Part shown: one piece after another, positions 1 through 8,900 of the stretch
Layout of the letters: each line of letters begins with the position of its first letter
Numbering within the stretch: the stretch's first letter is position 1
DNA from: Acidobacteriota bacterium
GTDB taxonomy: Bacteria; Acidobacteriota; Terriglobia; Terriglobales; Acidobacteriaceae
Length of the DNA: 64,000 bases
Assembly: GCA_021846275.1 (NCBI GenBank)
Contig: JAJZBZ010000002.1
Coordinates: forward strand, 124,001-188,000
Direction: 5' to 3'
Position numbers and translations under genes: made by a program
The notes under the pieces: model-generated
What the model saw: only the letters and a program-made list of their open reading frames with translations
What the model was told of the DNA's origin: nothing
The model's database searches: none

Positions 1-1
1 C

Positions 2-43
2 AACGAGCGCTTGTGCGATCTGCTGCCCGCTGAGAAGTTGTAA
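2..43 (+). CDS. Possible 3' end of a gene entering from the left
   Basis: The second frame is open from the window edge and ends at TAA (41-43), giving the tail NERLCDLLPAEKL. It could be the C-terminus of an upstream gene, but 13 codons are too few to identify a family or to prove coding. Nothing else supports it. Confidence 0.2.
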   Translation, partial: NERLCDLLPAEKL

Positions 44-340
44 CGAGCCACTTCGCCGCAATCACGGGTCGGAATGGACGGTTTTAGGGCCAGGTGAAAT
101 GGACTTGCATCTTCTGTGCGGTTTTCCGCGACGCCTGGAACGCTACGACAGGGACTCGGTTGGGAGCGCTTGTGACAGACAGGCGAGCCAAATCGGCTGT
201 TGCAGTTCGGTCCAGTCTGATGTTCTGCGAGCGGAGATTGTTCTCAAGCTGGTGCAGCCTGGCCGTTCCCGGCATGGGAGCGATCCACGGCTGCCGCGCC
301 AGCGGTCCAGATTCGCTTCCGCGCGGGCCACACCGCGAGA
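44..340. other. Non-coding stretch before tRNA-Ala
   Basis: I see no convincing gene on either strand. The open frames here overlap one another in several frames, have no ribosome binding site and resemble no family I know. It is probably spacer upstream of the tRNA promoter. Confidence 0.5.
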
Positions 341-370
341 TTGACGAACCCGCCAGCCTCCGGCGACAAT
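341..370 (+). promoter_or_regulatory. Sigma-70-type promoter of tRNA-Ala
   Basis: TTGACG (341-346) is followed after 18 bp by GACAAT (365-370). The predicted start falls near 377, about ten bases before the mature tRNA. Five of six -35 bases and four of six -10 bases match the consensus. Confidence 0.55.
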
Positions 371-385
371 GGGAGAGCAGCATGT

Positions 386-461
386 GGGCCTGTGGCGCAG
401 CTGGGAGCGCGCTTCCATGGCATGGAAGAGGTCATCGGTTCGATCCCGATCAGGTCCACCA
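386..461 (+). tRNA. tRNA-Ala (GGC anticodon)
   Basis: A complete 76-nt cloverleaf with an encoded CCA end. The acceptor stem is GGGCCTG (386-392) with CAGGTCC (451-457). The D stem is GCGC/GCGC. The anticodon arm CTTCC-ATGGCAT-GGAAG puts GGC in the anticodon position. The T arm ATCGG-TTCGATC-CCGAT is canonical and the discriminator base is A. It decodes GCC and GCU alanine codons. A promoter lies just upstream and a hairpin terminator just downstream, so it is probably a single-gene transcript. Confidence 0.97.
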
Positions 462-483
462 AAGCATCAACCGTTTACGAGTC

Positions 484-508
484 GCCGCAAGGCGGCTTTT
501 CTGTTTTA
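484..508 (+). terminator. Intrinsic terminator after tRNA-Ala
   Basis: A compact hairpin with stem GCCGC (484-488) and GCGGC (492-496) around an AAG loop is followed by TTTTCTGTTTT. It lies 23 bases past the tRNA CCA end and fits the end of the tRNA transcript. Confidence 0.8.
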
Positions 509-839
509 CGGGTCCGCTATTGATCCGGCCCTGAGTCATTGCCGAAGCGACAAGGCATCCGTCGTCGGTGGTCAGTCAAAACGCATCTTCCGCTTTTGCC
601 TTTGCTCATCCCGCTGCCATTTCCGAAGGAAAGCTGCTGTTTCTGTTGCCTCCAACAGGAGCCAGCCGCGACCTTCTGGAGCGTCACGGCGCGAACGCGC
701 GGTTGCCCATGCAATGCCTGCTGGATGAAATGCCGGTGAGGAATACCGCCGTTGATATATGATTCCTCACGAACGACGCATACGCTGCCGAAGCAAGCAT
801 CCGGCGCGCCATTGACCCCCACGCAAAGGAGTTCCTGAG
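509..839. other. Intergenic region, no gene seen
   Basis: This stretch has short overlapping open frames on both strands, none with a ribosome binding site or a recognisable protein. The last bases carry the ribosome binding site of the next gene (AAAGGAG near 825-831). Its promoter presumably lies here but I cannot point to it with confidence. Confidence 0.5.
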
Positions 840-1769
840 ATGAATTGTCTTACTCGCCGCAGCATGCTTCTTCGTTCCGCCGCCGCTCTTGCCGGAGTGC
901 AAGTCGTCGGCCTCCCGCGACTATGGTCGGCGGATTTTCGATTGAAGCCCGGCGTGCAGATGTTCATGTTCGCCGCCGACTACCGCAAGGATCCCGCAGG
1001 CACACTGAAAGGTCTCGCGTCCATCGGCTACGGCTACGTCGAGGCGTATACGGCCATCATTCCGAACATCGCTGACTTCAAGAAAATGCTCGGCGATGCC
1101 GGTCTTGGCTGTCCTTCCGCTCATTTTCCCTTCGGTCCGGCGGACTCGACGGAAAGACTTCTCGATCAGGCCGGCGTTCTCGGCGTGCGCTACGTTGTCA
1201 GCTCCACGCTGCCACCACGGCAGGCGAAGGGCGGCAATTTCGCCGATGTCCTGCAGACGCTGAATCACATGAACGCTGATGATTTTCGCCGTGTCGCCGC
1301 CCTGGCCAACCAGATCGGCGAGAGCGCGCACAAGCGCGGCATGCAGTATGCCTATCACAACCACAACTTCGACTTCCGCAAGGTCGAGGGCAACACGACG
1401 GGCTACGAGATTCTGCTTCGGGAGACTGATCCGAAGCTTGTCAAGTTTGAACTCGACGCCGGATGGGCTGCCGTCGGCGGCGCCGATCCAGCGGCAATCA
1501 TTCAGGCCAATCCCGGTCGAGTCCGCCTGCTCCACTTCAAGGACTTCAGCACCATCACACCGCCCATCAACGAACTCGGCGGCAAGGCCGGAGCCAACAT
1601 CGTCGATCTCGGAACCGGAGTCGCTCCGTTGAAGGCAGCGTATGAGGCGGCGCGCAAGGCCGGCGTCCGGTACTTCATTGTCGATCACGACCCGCCATTC
1701 CACGGCCAGACCACCCTGCAGGCGGCTAAATCCGACTATGAGTTTGTCGCGGGCCTGATGGCTTCGTAA
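840..1769 (+). CDS. Tat-exported sugar phosphate isomerase/epimerase family protein (TIM barrel)
   Basis: A 309-residue protein of the xylose-isomerase-like TIM-barrel superfamily (AP endonuclease family 2 fold). The N-terminus has RRSMLLRSAAALAG and a hydrophobic stretch up to about residue 32, which fits a twin-arginine signal, so the enzyme probably works in the periplasm. Conserved barrel segments are visible: the HNHNFDF strand in the middle, the FELDAGW metal-binding strand, LLHFKDF, and an acidic/His C-terminal part containing IVDHDPP. The family binds a divalent metal and isomerises or epimerises sugars or inositols; the substrate here is unknown. The ATG has AAAGGAG at good spacing. 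Family assignment is firm, specific reaction open. Confidence 0.88.
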   Translation: MNCLTRRSMLLRSAAALAGVQVVGLPRLWSADFRLKPGVQMFMFAADYRKDPAGTLKGLASIGYGYVEAYTAIIPNIADFKKMLGDAGLGCPSAHFPFGPADSTERLLDQAGVLGVRYVVSSTLPPRQAKGGNFADVLQTLNHMNADDFRRVAALANQIGESAHKRGMQYAYHNHNFDFRKVEGNTTGYEILLRETDPKLVKFELDAGWAAVGGADPAAIIQANPGRVRLLHFKDFSTITPPINELGGKAGANIVDLGTGVAPLKAAYEAARKAGVRYFIVDHDPPFHGQTTLQAAKSDYEFVAGLMAS

Positions 1770-1916
1770 CAGCCATCCCTCAGCGTTGCAACGTCGCTTT
1801 TGCTCACTCCCCGTTTTCGGCCAAATCCCGCCCGCGCCCAACGGAAGCGGCCACAAATCTCCGTGGCGCGGCGCAAAGCGCGCGTCCGCTGCATTGCATG
1901 CCCGGATGCGATGCTC

Positions 1917-1928
1917 GTGCGGTACACT
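1917..1928 (+). promoter_or_regulatory. Putative -10 region of the DPP IV gene
   Basis: The 12-mer GTGCGGTACACT ends in a -10-like TACACT (1923-1928). It lies 22 bases before the proposed GTG start, leaving a leader of about 16 bases with a GGGGGAGG ribosome binding site. The same 12-mer precedes the trehalase gene. No good -35 is visible. Confidence 0.35.
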
Positions 1929-1950
1929 GCCGTGGATGGGGGAGGTTTTT

Positions 1951-4242
1951 GTGAGCGGATTTCGGAAGCAGCGGAAGTTTTTTTGTGCGCTGGCCTGTGC
2001 GGCGGCGCTTGGTTGGTGGAACGCGGCGTCGGCCGGTGCCGCGGACACCGGCAAGCCGCTCACCGTCGAAGAGATCTTCGCTCACGGCTCCATGATCGGC
2101 CACGTACCGAGCGGCCTGAACTGGTCGCCCGACGGCTCGCGGCTCACGTTCATGGACGCGCAGGGCATCCTGGAGATCGACCTCACCACGGGCAAGCCTC
2201 GCGTCCTCGTGAGCGCGCGCCAGTTGTCGTCGCTCAGCGGCGGCACGGCCAACGAGCAGGCCGCCGACCATCGCAACCGCTACCATCAGGCGGCGTATCT
2301 GTGGACGCCCGACGGCAGGAGCCTGCTGCTTGACCAGGACGGCGTCTTCTGGCTCTACAACCTGGCCACGCGCCACGCCGTTCAGGTCGCCTCCGCCGGG
2401 GAAGCCTCCGAGGATTCGCCCACCATCTCGCCCAACGGCCGCGCGCTCGCCTTCATCCGCTCGCACGGCGTCGCGGTTGTCGCCCTGCCCGATGCCAACG
2501 GCACGGCCAGCTCGCCCAGCGCAGCCGCTCAGCCCGTCCGCGCGCTCACGCCCGGCTCCAGCGCCACTCTGCTTGACGGCCAGGTGGACTGGGTCTACGA
2601 AGAAGAGCTTGGCGTCCGCAGCAATCTCTTCTGGTCGCCGGACTCAGCACGCATCGCCTACCTTGAAATGGACGAGGCCAAAGTCCCCGAGTACCCCATC
2701 GAAGACTGGCTGCCCACGCACGCCGGCGTTGCCATGCAGCGCTATCCGCAGCCGGGCGACCCGAACCCCGCCGTCCGGCTCGGCGTCGTCTCCGCCAGTG
2801 GCGGCGCGACGACATGGATCCAGCTTCCCGTCCGTCCCAACGAGGACTACATCCCGCGCTTTGGCTGGGTTGATGCCCACACCGTCTGGGCCGAGACACT
2901 CACCCGCGACCACCAGCACAAGACTCTCTGGTTTGCGGACGCCACCACCGGAAAATCCCGCGCCGTGCTGACCGAAACCGATGCAAAGTTCTTCGACGAG
3001 CGTTACGATCTCTTCGTCGGCGACGGCCACATCCTGCTCACAAGCTGGCGCGACGGCCACACCCACCTCTATCTCTACAGCTACGATCCTGCGCAGCCGA
3101 TGGCCGCCGACGCCCGGCTCGATCGCCAGCTCACCCGCGGCGACTTCGAGGTGACGAAACTGCTCGGCGTGGACTCCGCCCACCAGATCGTTTACTTCCA
3201 GTCGAACGAGGGCGACTGGACCCAGCGCCAACTCTGGCAGGTCAGCTTCAGCGGGCAGAAAAAGCCGCTCACCACCGACGCCGGCACTCATGACGGCCAC
3301 TTCGCGCCCACCGGCGGAGCCTTCAGCGACCAGTTCTCCACGCGCACGCAAACGCCCGAGGTGCGCGTCTGCCGCGCCGCCGGCTCGTGCTGCGTCGTCT
3401 GGCAGACCACGGCTCTGGCCGACTACGCACTGCCCGCGCCGCAACCGTTCACGGCCAAGGCCGCCGACGGCACCACGCTCTACGCCACCATCCTGCTGCC
3501 GCCCGGCAAGACCACCCCCGCAAGCGTTCCGCTCATTCTGAATCCCTACGGCGGCCCCGGCGTCATGTCCGTCACCAACCACTGGGGCAACGACGGCTAC
3601 CTTTTTGACATCGTTCTCGCCGAGCATGGCTTCGCCGTGATCCACGCCGACAACCGCGGCATGGACGACCGTGGCCGGGACTTCCAGCAGGTCGCGTATC
3701 ACCACTTCGGACCCACGCAGCTTGCCGACCAGCTCGCGGTCGCCGACGCCGCGCTCGCTGAGTTTCCGCAGCTTGATCCGAAGCGCCAGGGCTGGTGGGG
3801 ATGGAGCTGGGGCGGCACTTTCACCCTCTGGACGCTCACTCACTCCACGCGCTTCCGCGCCGCCGTCGCCGTCGCACCCGTCACCAACTGGCGCGACTAT
3901 GACTCCATCTACACCGAGCGCTACCTCGGCGACCCGCGCACCGATCCCCAGGTCTACCACGATTTCTCGGATGTAAATTTTGCGGCGAATCTTCACGGGC
4001 ACCTGCTGCTCGTCCACGGCACCGGCGACGACAACGTCCACATCGAAAATTCGATCCAGTTCATCCAGCAGATGACCATTCACAACGTGCCGTACTCGTT
4101 CAACGTCTATCCACGCAAAACCCACTCCATCGCCGGCGCCGAGGTTCGCCCGCATCTTTACAACAGCATCCTCGACCACTTCGAGCAGTACCTCATGCCG
4201 CCCGTCACCGCCACTCCGGCCACCGGAGCCACCGGGCAATGA
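1951..4242 (+). CDS. Secreted dipeptidyl peptidase IV (S9B prolyl peptidase)
   Basis: With a GTG start at 1951 the product has 763 residues. This start is preferred because GGGGGAGG lies five bases upstream and the protein then opens with a signal peptide (FRKQRKFFCALACAAALGWW ending near ASAGAA). In-frame codons reach back to 1786, but that part is unlike any export signal. The N-terminal two thirds form the DPP IV beta-propeller, including the Glu motif DWVYEEEL that anchors the substrate's free N-terminus. The C-terminal third is the alpha/beta-hydrolase: GWSWGG with nucleophile Ser619, Asp in GTGDDNVH and His in KTHSI. It removes N-terminal dipeptides, preferring Pro or Ala second, and acts outside the cytoplasm. 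Its stop overlaps the next start. Confidence 0.95.
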   Translation: MSGFRKQRKFFCALACAAALGWWNAASAGAADTGKPLTVEEIFAHGSMIGHVPSGLNWSPDGSRLTFMDAQGILEIDLTTGKPRVLVSARQLSSLSGGTANEQAADHRNRYHQAAYLWTPDGRSLLLDQDGVFWLYNLATRHAVQVASAGEASEDSPTISPNGRALAFIRSHGVAVVALPDANGTASSPSAAAQPVRALTPGSSATLLDGQVDWVYEEELGVRSNLFWSPDSARIAYLEMDEAKVPEYPIEDWLPTHAGVAMQRYPQPGDPNPAVRLGVVSASGGATTWIQLPVRPNEDYIPRFGWVDAHTVWAETLTRDHQHKTLWFADATTGKSRAVLTETDAKFFDERYDLFVGDGHILLTSWRDGHTHLYLYSYDPAQPMAADARLDRQLTRGDFEVTKLLGVDSAHQIVYFQSNEGDWTQRQLWQVSFSGQKKPLTTDAGTHDGHFAPTGGAFSDQFSTRTQTPEVRVCRAAGSCCVVWQTTALADYALPAPQPFTAKAADGTTLYATILLPPGKTTPASVPLILNPYGGPGVMSVTNHWGNDGYLFDIVLAEHGFAVIHADNRGMDDRGRDFQQVAYHHFGPTQLADQLAVADAALAEFPQLDPKRQGWWGWSWGGTFTLWTLTHSTRFRAAVAVAPVTNWRDYDSIYTERYLGDPRTDPQVYHDFSDVNFAANLHGHLLLVHGTGDDNVHIENSIQFIQQMTIHNVPYSFNVYPRKTHSIAGAEVRPHLYNSILDHFEQYLMPPVTATPATGATGQ

Positions 4243-5222
4243 AAACGGAGTGCTCCGCGAAGACCGAGCCGATGACAACCGACCTGCGCCACGAGATCGG
4301 ACTCGGCGGTCGCGCACCGACAGCCGCCGAGCCGCATCCAGCCGAGCGGCCCGACACCGGCCATCTCATCCGAGGCCACGCGCGCGTCGGCGAATGGGAC
4401 GTGACCATCCTGACCGATGGCTTCTTTTACCTCGACGGCGGAGCCATGTTCGGCGTCATCCCCAAGCCGCTCTGGGAGAAACGCTCGCCCGCCGACGCCA
4501 GCAACCGCGTCCTGCTCGGGACCAATACTGTTGTGCTGCGCGACGGCAAACAGACCATCGTCATCGAAACCGGCATCGGCGACAAGCTCACCGCGAAGCA
4601 GCGCGAACTCTTCGCCGCGAAATCGCTGCTGCCCTCAGCCTTTGCCGAGGCTGGCATCGCGCTCGACTCGGTCGACATCGTCATCAACTCGCATCTACAC
4701 TTTGACCACTCCGGCTGGAACACGCGCCGCGACGCCAGCGGACAGCTCGTCGCCACCTTCCCACGCGCACGCTACTTCGCACAGCGGGGCGAGATCGCCG
4801 ACAGCCGCCTCCAGCGCGAGCGCGACGGTGTCAGTTACATGGCCGACAACTACGAACCGCTCGTCGCCACCGGGCAGATGACCCTGCTCGACGGCGCGGC
4901 GGAGATCACGCCCGGCATCCGCGTCGAGCTGTTCCCCGGCCACACGCCACAGCTTCAGGGCATTCACATCGAAAGCCACGGCCAGCACGCCTGCTACATC
5001 TCTGATCTCATCCCCACCACCGCGCATCTGGACCCCGTCTGGGGCATGGGCTACGACCTCGACCCGCTGCGCGTCATCGAAGAACGCAAGCGATTCCTCG
5101 CGCGCGCCATCGCCGAAAACTGGCTCGTCCTCTTCACCCACGACCACCACACCCCATTCGCGCGCCTCGCCTGGAACGACCGCGGTCGGCCGATCGTACG
5201 AATGCACGAGCCGAGCGCCTGA
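4239..5222 (+). CDS. MBL-fold metallo-hydrolase (lactonase-like)
   Basis: A 327-residue metallo-beta-lactamase-fold enzyme. The zinc motif HLHFDH is at residues 152-157, with further ligands in FPGHTP (about 232), SDLI (Asp about 253) and FTHDHH near the C-terminus. No signal peptide is seen, so it is probably cytoplasmic. The layout resembles AiiA/YtnP-type lactonases that open homoserine-lactone rings, but related enzymes hydrolyse other esters, so the substrate is unproven. The start overlaps the DPP IV stop as ATGA, which argues for translational coupling in one operon; a second ATG at 4272 is possible. The first about 45 residues are variable and may be a linker. Confidence 0.9.
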   Translation: MKTECSAKTEPMTTDLRHEIGLGGRAPTAAEPHPAERPDTGHLIRGHARVGEWDVTILTDGFFYLDGGAMFGVIPKPLWEKRSPADASNRVLLGTNTVVLRDGKQTIVIETGIGDKLTAKQRELFAAKSLLPSAFAEAGIALDSVDIVINSHLHFDHSGWNTRRDASGQLVATFPRARYFAQRGEIADSRLQRERDGVSYMADNYEPLVATGQMTLLDGAAEITPGIRVELFPGHTPQLQGIHIESHGQHACYISDLIPTTAHLDPVWGMGYDLDPLRVIEERKRFLARAIAENWLVLFTHDHHTPFARLAWNDRGRPIVRMHEPSA

Positions 5223-5243
5223 ACGTGCGGATACCCGACCAGC

Positions 5244-5612
5244 ATGAAACCGATCCCAAATCAAAATTCCCTGCGCGAACACCTGCTCGATCTCGAACTA
5301 TCGCTCATGGAGCCTGCGCTCCGCCGCGACCCGGCGCGCGTCGCCGCGCTGCTCGACTCTGACTTCGTCGAGATCGGTTCTTCTGGGTGCCTCTGGTCGC
5401 GCGAGGAAATCCTTTTGCTGCTCGCCACGGAATCCGACTACCAGCCGCCCACGGTCGAGGACTTCCACCTGCGCCCGCTCACGGCTGACCTTGCGCTCGT
5501 CACCTATCGCACGCGCCGCGACAACGGCAGCCAGGCGCTGCGCAGTTCCCTCTGGCGACGCCACGGAGCCGACTGGCGCTGCGCGTTCCACCAGGCCACG
5601 CCGGCCCCTTGA
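5244..5612 (+). CDS. DUF4440 / NTF2-like protein
   Basis: A 122-residue protein of the DUF4440 branch of the NTF2-like (SnoaL) fold. It has an N-terminal helix rich in Leu and Glu, the typical ALLDSDFVEIGSSG segment, then SREEIL and the strands LALVTYRT and SSLWRR before a WRCAFHQ end. This matches whole single-domain members in length. Family members are usually small cytoplasmic proteins that bind ligands or act as minor enzymes; no catalytic role can be read here. It lies 21 bases after the MBL gene on the same strand and is probably its operon partner. Confidence 0.85.
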   Translation: MKPIPNQNSLREHLLDLELSLMEPALRRDPARVAALLDSDFVEIGSSGCLWSREEILLLLATESDYQPPTVEDFHLRPLTADLALVTYRTRRDNGSQALRSSLWRRHGADWRCAFHQATPAP

Positions 5613-5973
5613 CCTGCCTGTGACAACCGCCCTCGCCACGCTCACAAGCCTCCACAATCCCTACTCGAAGATCGTCTGAATAGGCCTTTGGTCGGCTTTG
5701 CGGTCGGAAATCGGTCCGCAGTGGCGAAAATCAAGGCAGGTTGCAGAACGAAAAGCCGAAAAAAGCGAGGCTCCGGCGCGCAACATCACCATCGGGAAGA
5801 GACTTTTCTTCAGCCGCAAAAAATGGATGGTCGGATCTGATGGTCGGATCAGAGATTCCTCAGAGCCGTTTCGTGATTCCCATGCACGAGCCGACATCGC
5901 GAGGTGCAACTTTTCCTGAGGAAAAGCTGCGCGAAGTTTCAGCCTCGCTGGGTACACCTGTCGTGAAGCTGCT
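5613..5973. other. Intergenic region between convergent genes
   Basis: This gap separates the 3' ends of two convergent genes. It holds a small hairpin, TCTGAT (5836-5841) with ATCAGA (5848-5853), inside a local duplication of GGTCGGAT. There is no T-tract, so it is not a clear terminator. I see no gene here. Confidence 0.5.
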
Positions 5974-8900
5974 TCAGCTTCCGGGAACGACATTGACCGT
6001 GAGATAGGCGTGGTTGCTGACGGTGACGTTGTTCACGTAGGCTGCGCCGGTGATCTGGAGCGTGGCCGTGCCGAGCGGAGTGCCGCTGGAGGTGGTGCCG
6101 GTGCCTGAGGGTGAGGAGCTGCCGCAGCCGAGCGAGGAGAATGTGGCTCCGGCGAGCAACAGCGCGGCGAGAAGCAGCATGCCGACTGAGCCTTGCAGCC
6201 AGCGCAGTCTGCGTCGGCTGAAGGGCAGCAGCAGCAAGGCTGCGAGCGCGACTCCGCCAGTGGCACGAGCCAGGCCGAAGGGTGAGCGTGGCGCTCGATT
6301 GGCGGCTGTGATGAGGCCGGGGTAGGTGGTGATGGTGAGCGTGGTGGCTTCGGTGCCGTTGACGATGGCGGGGTTGAAGGCGCAGTTAATGGCTCCGGCG
6401 GTGGGCGGGTTCTGTTCGGCGCAGAGAATCTGAATGGGGCCGGTGAGTCCGCCGGTGGAGGTGATGGTGAAGGGCACGGTGGCGGTCTGCCCCTGAATGA
6501 TGCTGATCGAGGTGGTGGTGGAGCTGATGGTGAAGCTTTCGACGGCAAAGCCAAGCTGGTTGGAGGTTGCCTGGCCGTAGACCGTGTCACCGGAGTAGAT
6601 GGCGGTCAGCTCATAGGTTCCGCCGGGCAGGGTGGGCACGTTGAGCGAGGCGACGGCGGTGTCGGCGATGCCGATGGAGAGCGTGCTTTCGCCGATCAAC
6701 TGGGTGCCCGCATAGAAGAAGACGTTGCCGGTCGGGTTCTGTTCGATGCCCGCCGCGGGCGCGGTGACCGGGGTGACGGTGGCGGTGAGGTTCGCGGCCT
6801 GGCCGGGCGAGAGCACGGCCGAGGTGCTGGTGAGCGTGACGGTGACCGGCTGCAGGACCGGCTCCAGCACGAGCGGGCTGCTGGTGCTCGAAGCCCAGGT
6901 CGTATCGCCGGAGTAGACGGCGGTGATGGTGTGTGCAACGGCGGCGGAGATGGCGATGTCGGCCAGGGTTGCTGAGTTGTTGGTGACGGTGGCCGTGCCG
7001 AGCAGCGTGGTGCCTCCGTCGTAGAACGAAACGGTGCCGGTGATGGTGTAGGAGGTAGTCGTCGTTGCTGCGGGTGCAATGGTCGCGGTGAAGCTCTCCG
7101 GCGTGCCCTGGGCGAGTTTGCTGGGCGTGGCGCTGATGGAGACGGTGGTCGCCTGCTTGGCGACGGAGATGGTCACGGACTGCGAGGTGGACTGGTTGTA
7201 GTTTGTGTCACCGGAGTAGATGCCCTGAAGTGTGTGCGAGCCGGAGGTTGGAGCAGTCATGTTGAAGCTGGCCGTGGTGACGTTGGTGGTGGTCGAGAAC
7301 GTTGCGGTTCCCTGCGGGACTCCGTCGAGATCCACGGTCATGGTGCCGGTGGGCGGCGAGTTGCCGGGATTGGCCGAGGTGACGGTTCCGGTGACGGTGA
7401 TGGTGGCGCCAGCGGCGGGGGTGGTGGTGGAGGGCGCGATGACCAGCGTGGTGGCGCTGGGCTGGATGTTGAAGGTGACGGGCAGCGAGGTGCCGGGCGC
7501 GTAGTTGGAGTCGCCGCTGTAGATGGCCTCGATGTTTTGGCCGCCGATGGTGAACTGCGCAGGCTCGACGTAGGAGGCTGTGCCATCGGCGGTGAGCGTG
7601 ACCGGCGAGCCTGCGTTCTGCTGGCTGGTCTGGTCGTAGAACTGAACTGTGCCGGTGGGCACGGAGCCGCCGGAAAGCGAGGTGACCTTGGCGGTGAGGT
7701 CAATGTCGGTGGACGGGTTGTAGGTCAGCCCGTTCTGGTTGGTCATCAGCACCTGGTCCTGCTCGGTGCCTGTCGCATCGGGCCGCGTCCACTGAGCGAC
7801 GAGGGCCGCGCCGTTTGCTGCTCCCAGGCCGGTGGCGAGATCGAATCCAGCGGCAGCGGCGTAACCGACGCGGCCTGCGGAAACAGCGCCGGAGTTCGCC
7901 GTGCTCTCGGCGTTGCCGCAGGTTCCGGCGGCGCAGAAGAGGCGATTGCCGCCCGTGGTCACGTCGGTGAAGACCGGCTGCGACGCAGCGCTGGCAGGCG
8001 AAGCGTCTGTTGTCGAAATGCCGACTGTCGAAGCGCCGTTCGCGGAAGAGTTGGTCGCGTCCTCGGTGCTTGTGGCAGCGCCGGAAGCTGCGCCCGAGGA
8101 GGCTTCTGACGTGCTCTGAGCCGCGCCTGTCGCATTGGCCGCTGGAGTCATCCGCGCCAGGCGATAGAGATTTGGCGCGAGATTGCCCTGCTGACCGTAG
8201 CTCGCGTCCAGGCTTGCCGCGAGGCCAGCCATCATGGCCGCTGCAATCGCGCTGCCGCTGGCCGTGGCTGCGTTGCACGAGGAGGCGAGGTTGGCGCCGC
8301 TGAGGCAGAAGGCCGCGCCGGGCAGAGCGGTGGACGATGGGGCGGTGGACGATGAAGCCGCCGGAAGGACCATGTCCGGCAGGTAGCGATGGTGCTGCGC
8401 GCCGGAGCCGGGGGTCAGGCCGGGGTCGCTGGTGGGCAGGCCCTGCGCGCTCTGCCACTGCGGCGTCGGGTAGAGCGCGCTGACGCCGCCGCCGGTGGCC
8501 AGTGCGGGAGCCGAAGCGGAAGCCTGCTCCCAGCCCGCGAGAGTGGATTGCTTCGCGCCGGCGGTGGTGATGGTCGCGGCTCCGACGGCGAGATTCCACG
8601 GCGTGGAGGCGAGGGCGTTCATGCCGGGCTGTTGGCCCGGAGTCTGCACCTGATCGGGAACGGCAGCGCACTCGGCTGCGCCGTGGTCACCGCTGGCGGC
8701 GATGACGGCGATGCCTTCGGCGGCGGCAATCTGATCGAGCGTCGCGTAAAAGGCGGCGTGAGCCGCGCTGACTGCGGTCTCGCAGGATTCGTAGCCGAGC
8801 AGAATCGTCTGCGCCGCTGCGCTGTTGACGGCCGCGGCAAAGGCAAGATCGATGCCGTCCGTGGCGCGCGTGCCTGCGGCGGGAATGACGCTGACCTGGG

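Noticed and set aside
539-739. Small protein of 66 residues after tRNA-Ala
   Set aside because: No ribosome binding site, no recognisable sequence and an equally open frame overlaps it.
2644-4317. A 557-codon open frame antisense to the DPP IV gene
   Set aside because: Shadow frame; Gly/Val/Arg-rich, spans two unrelated genes on the other strand.
5836-5853. Hairpin TCTGAT/ATCAGA as terminator between convergent genes
   Set aside because: Stem is only six AT-containing pairs and no T-tract follows on either strand.
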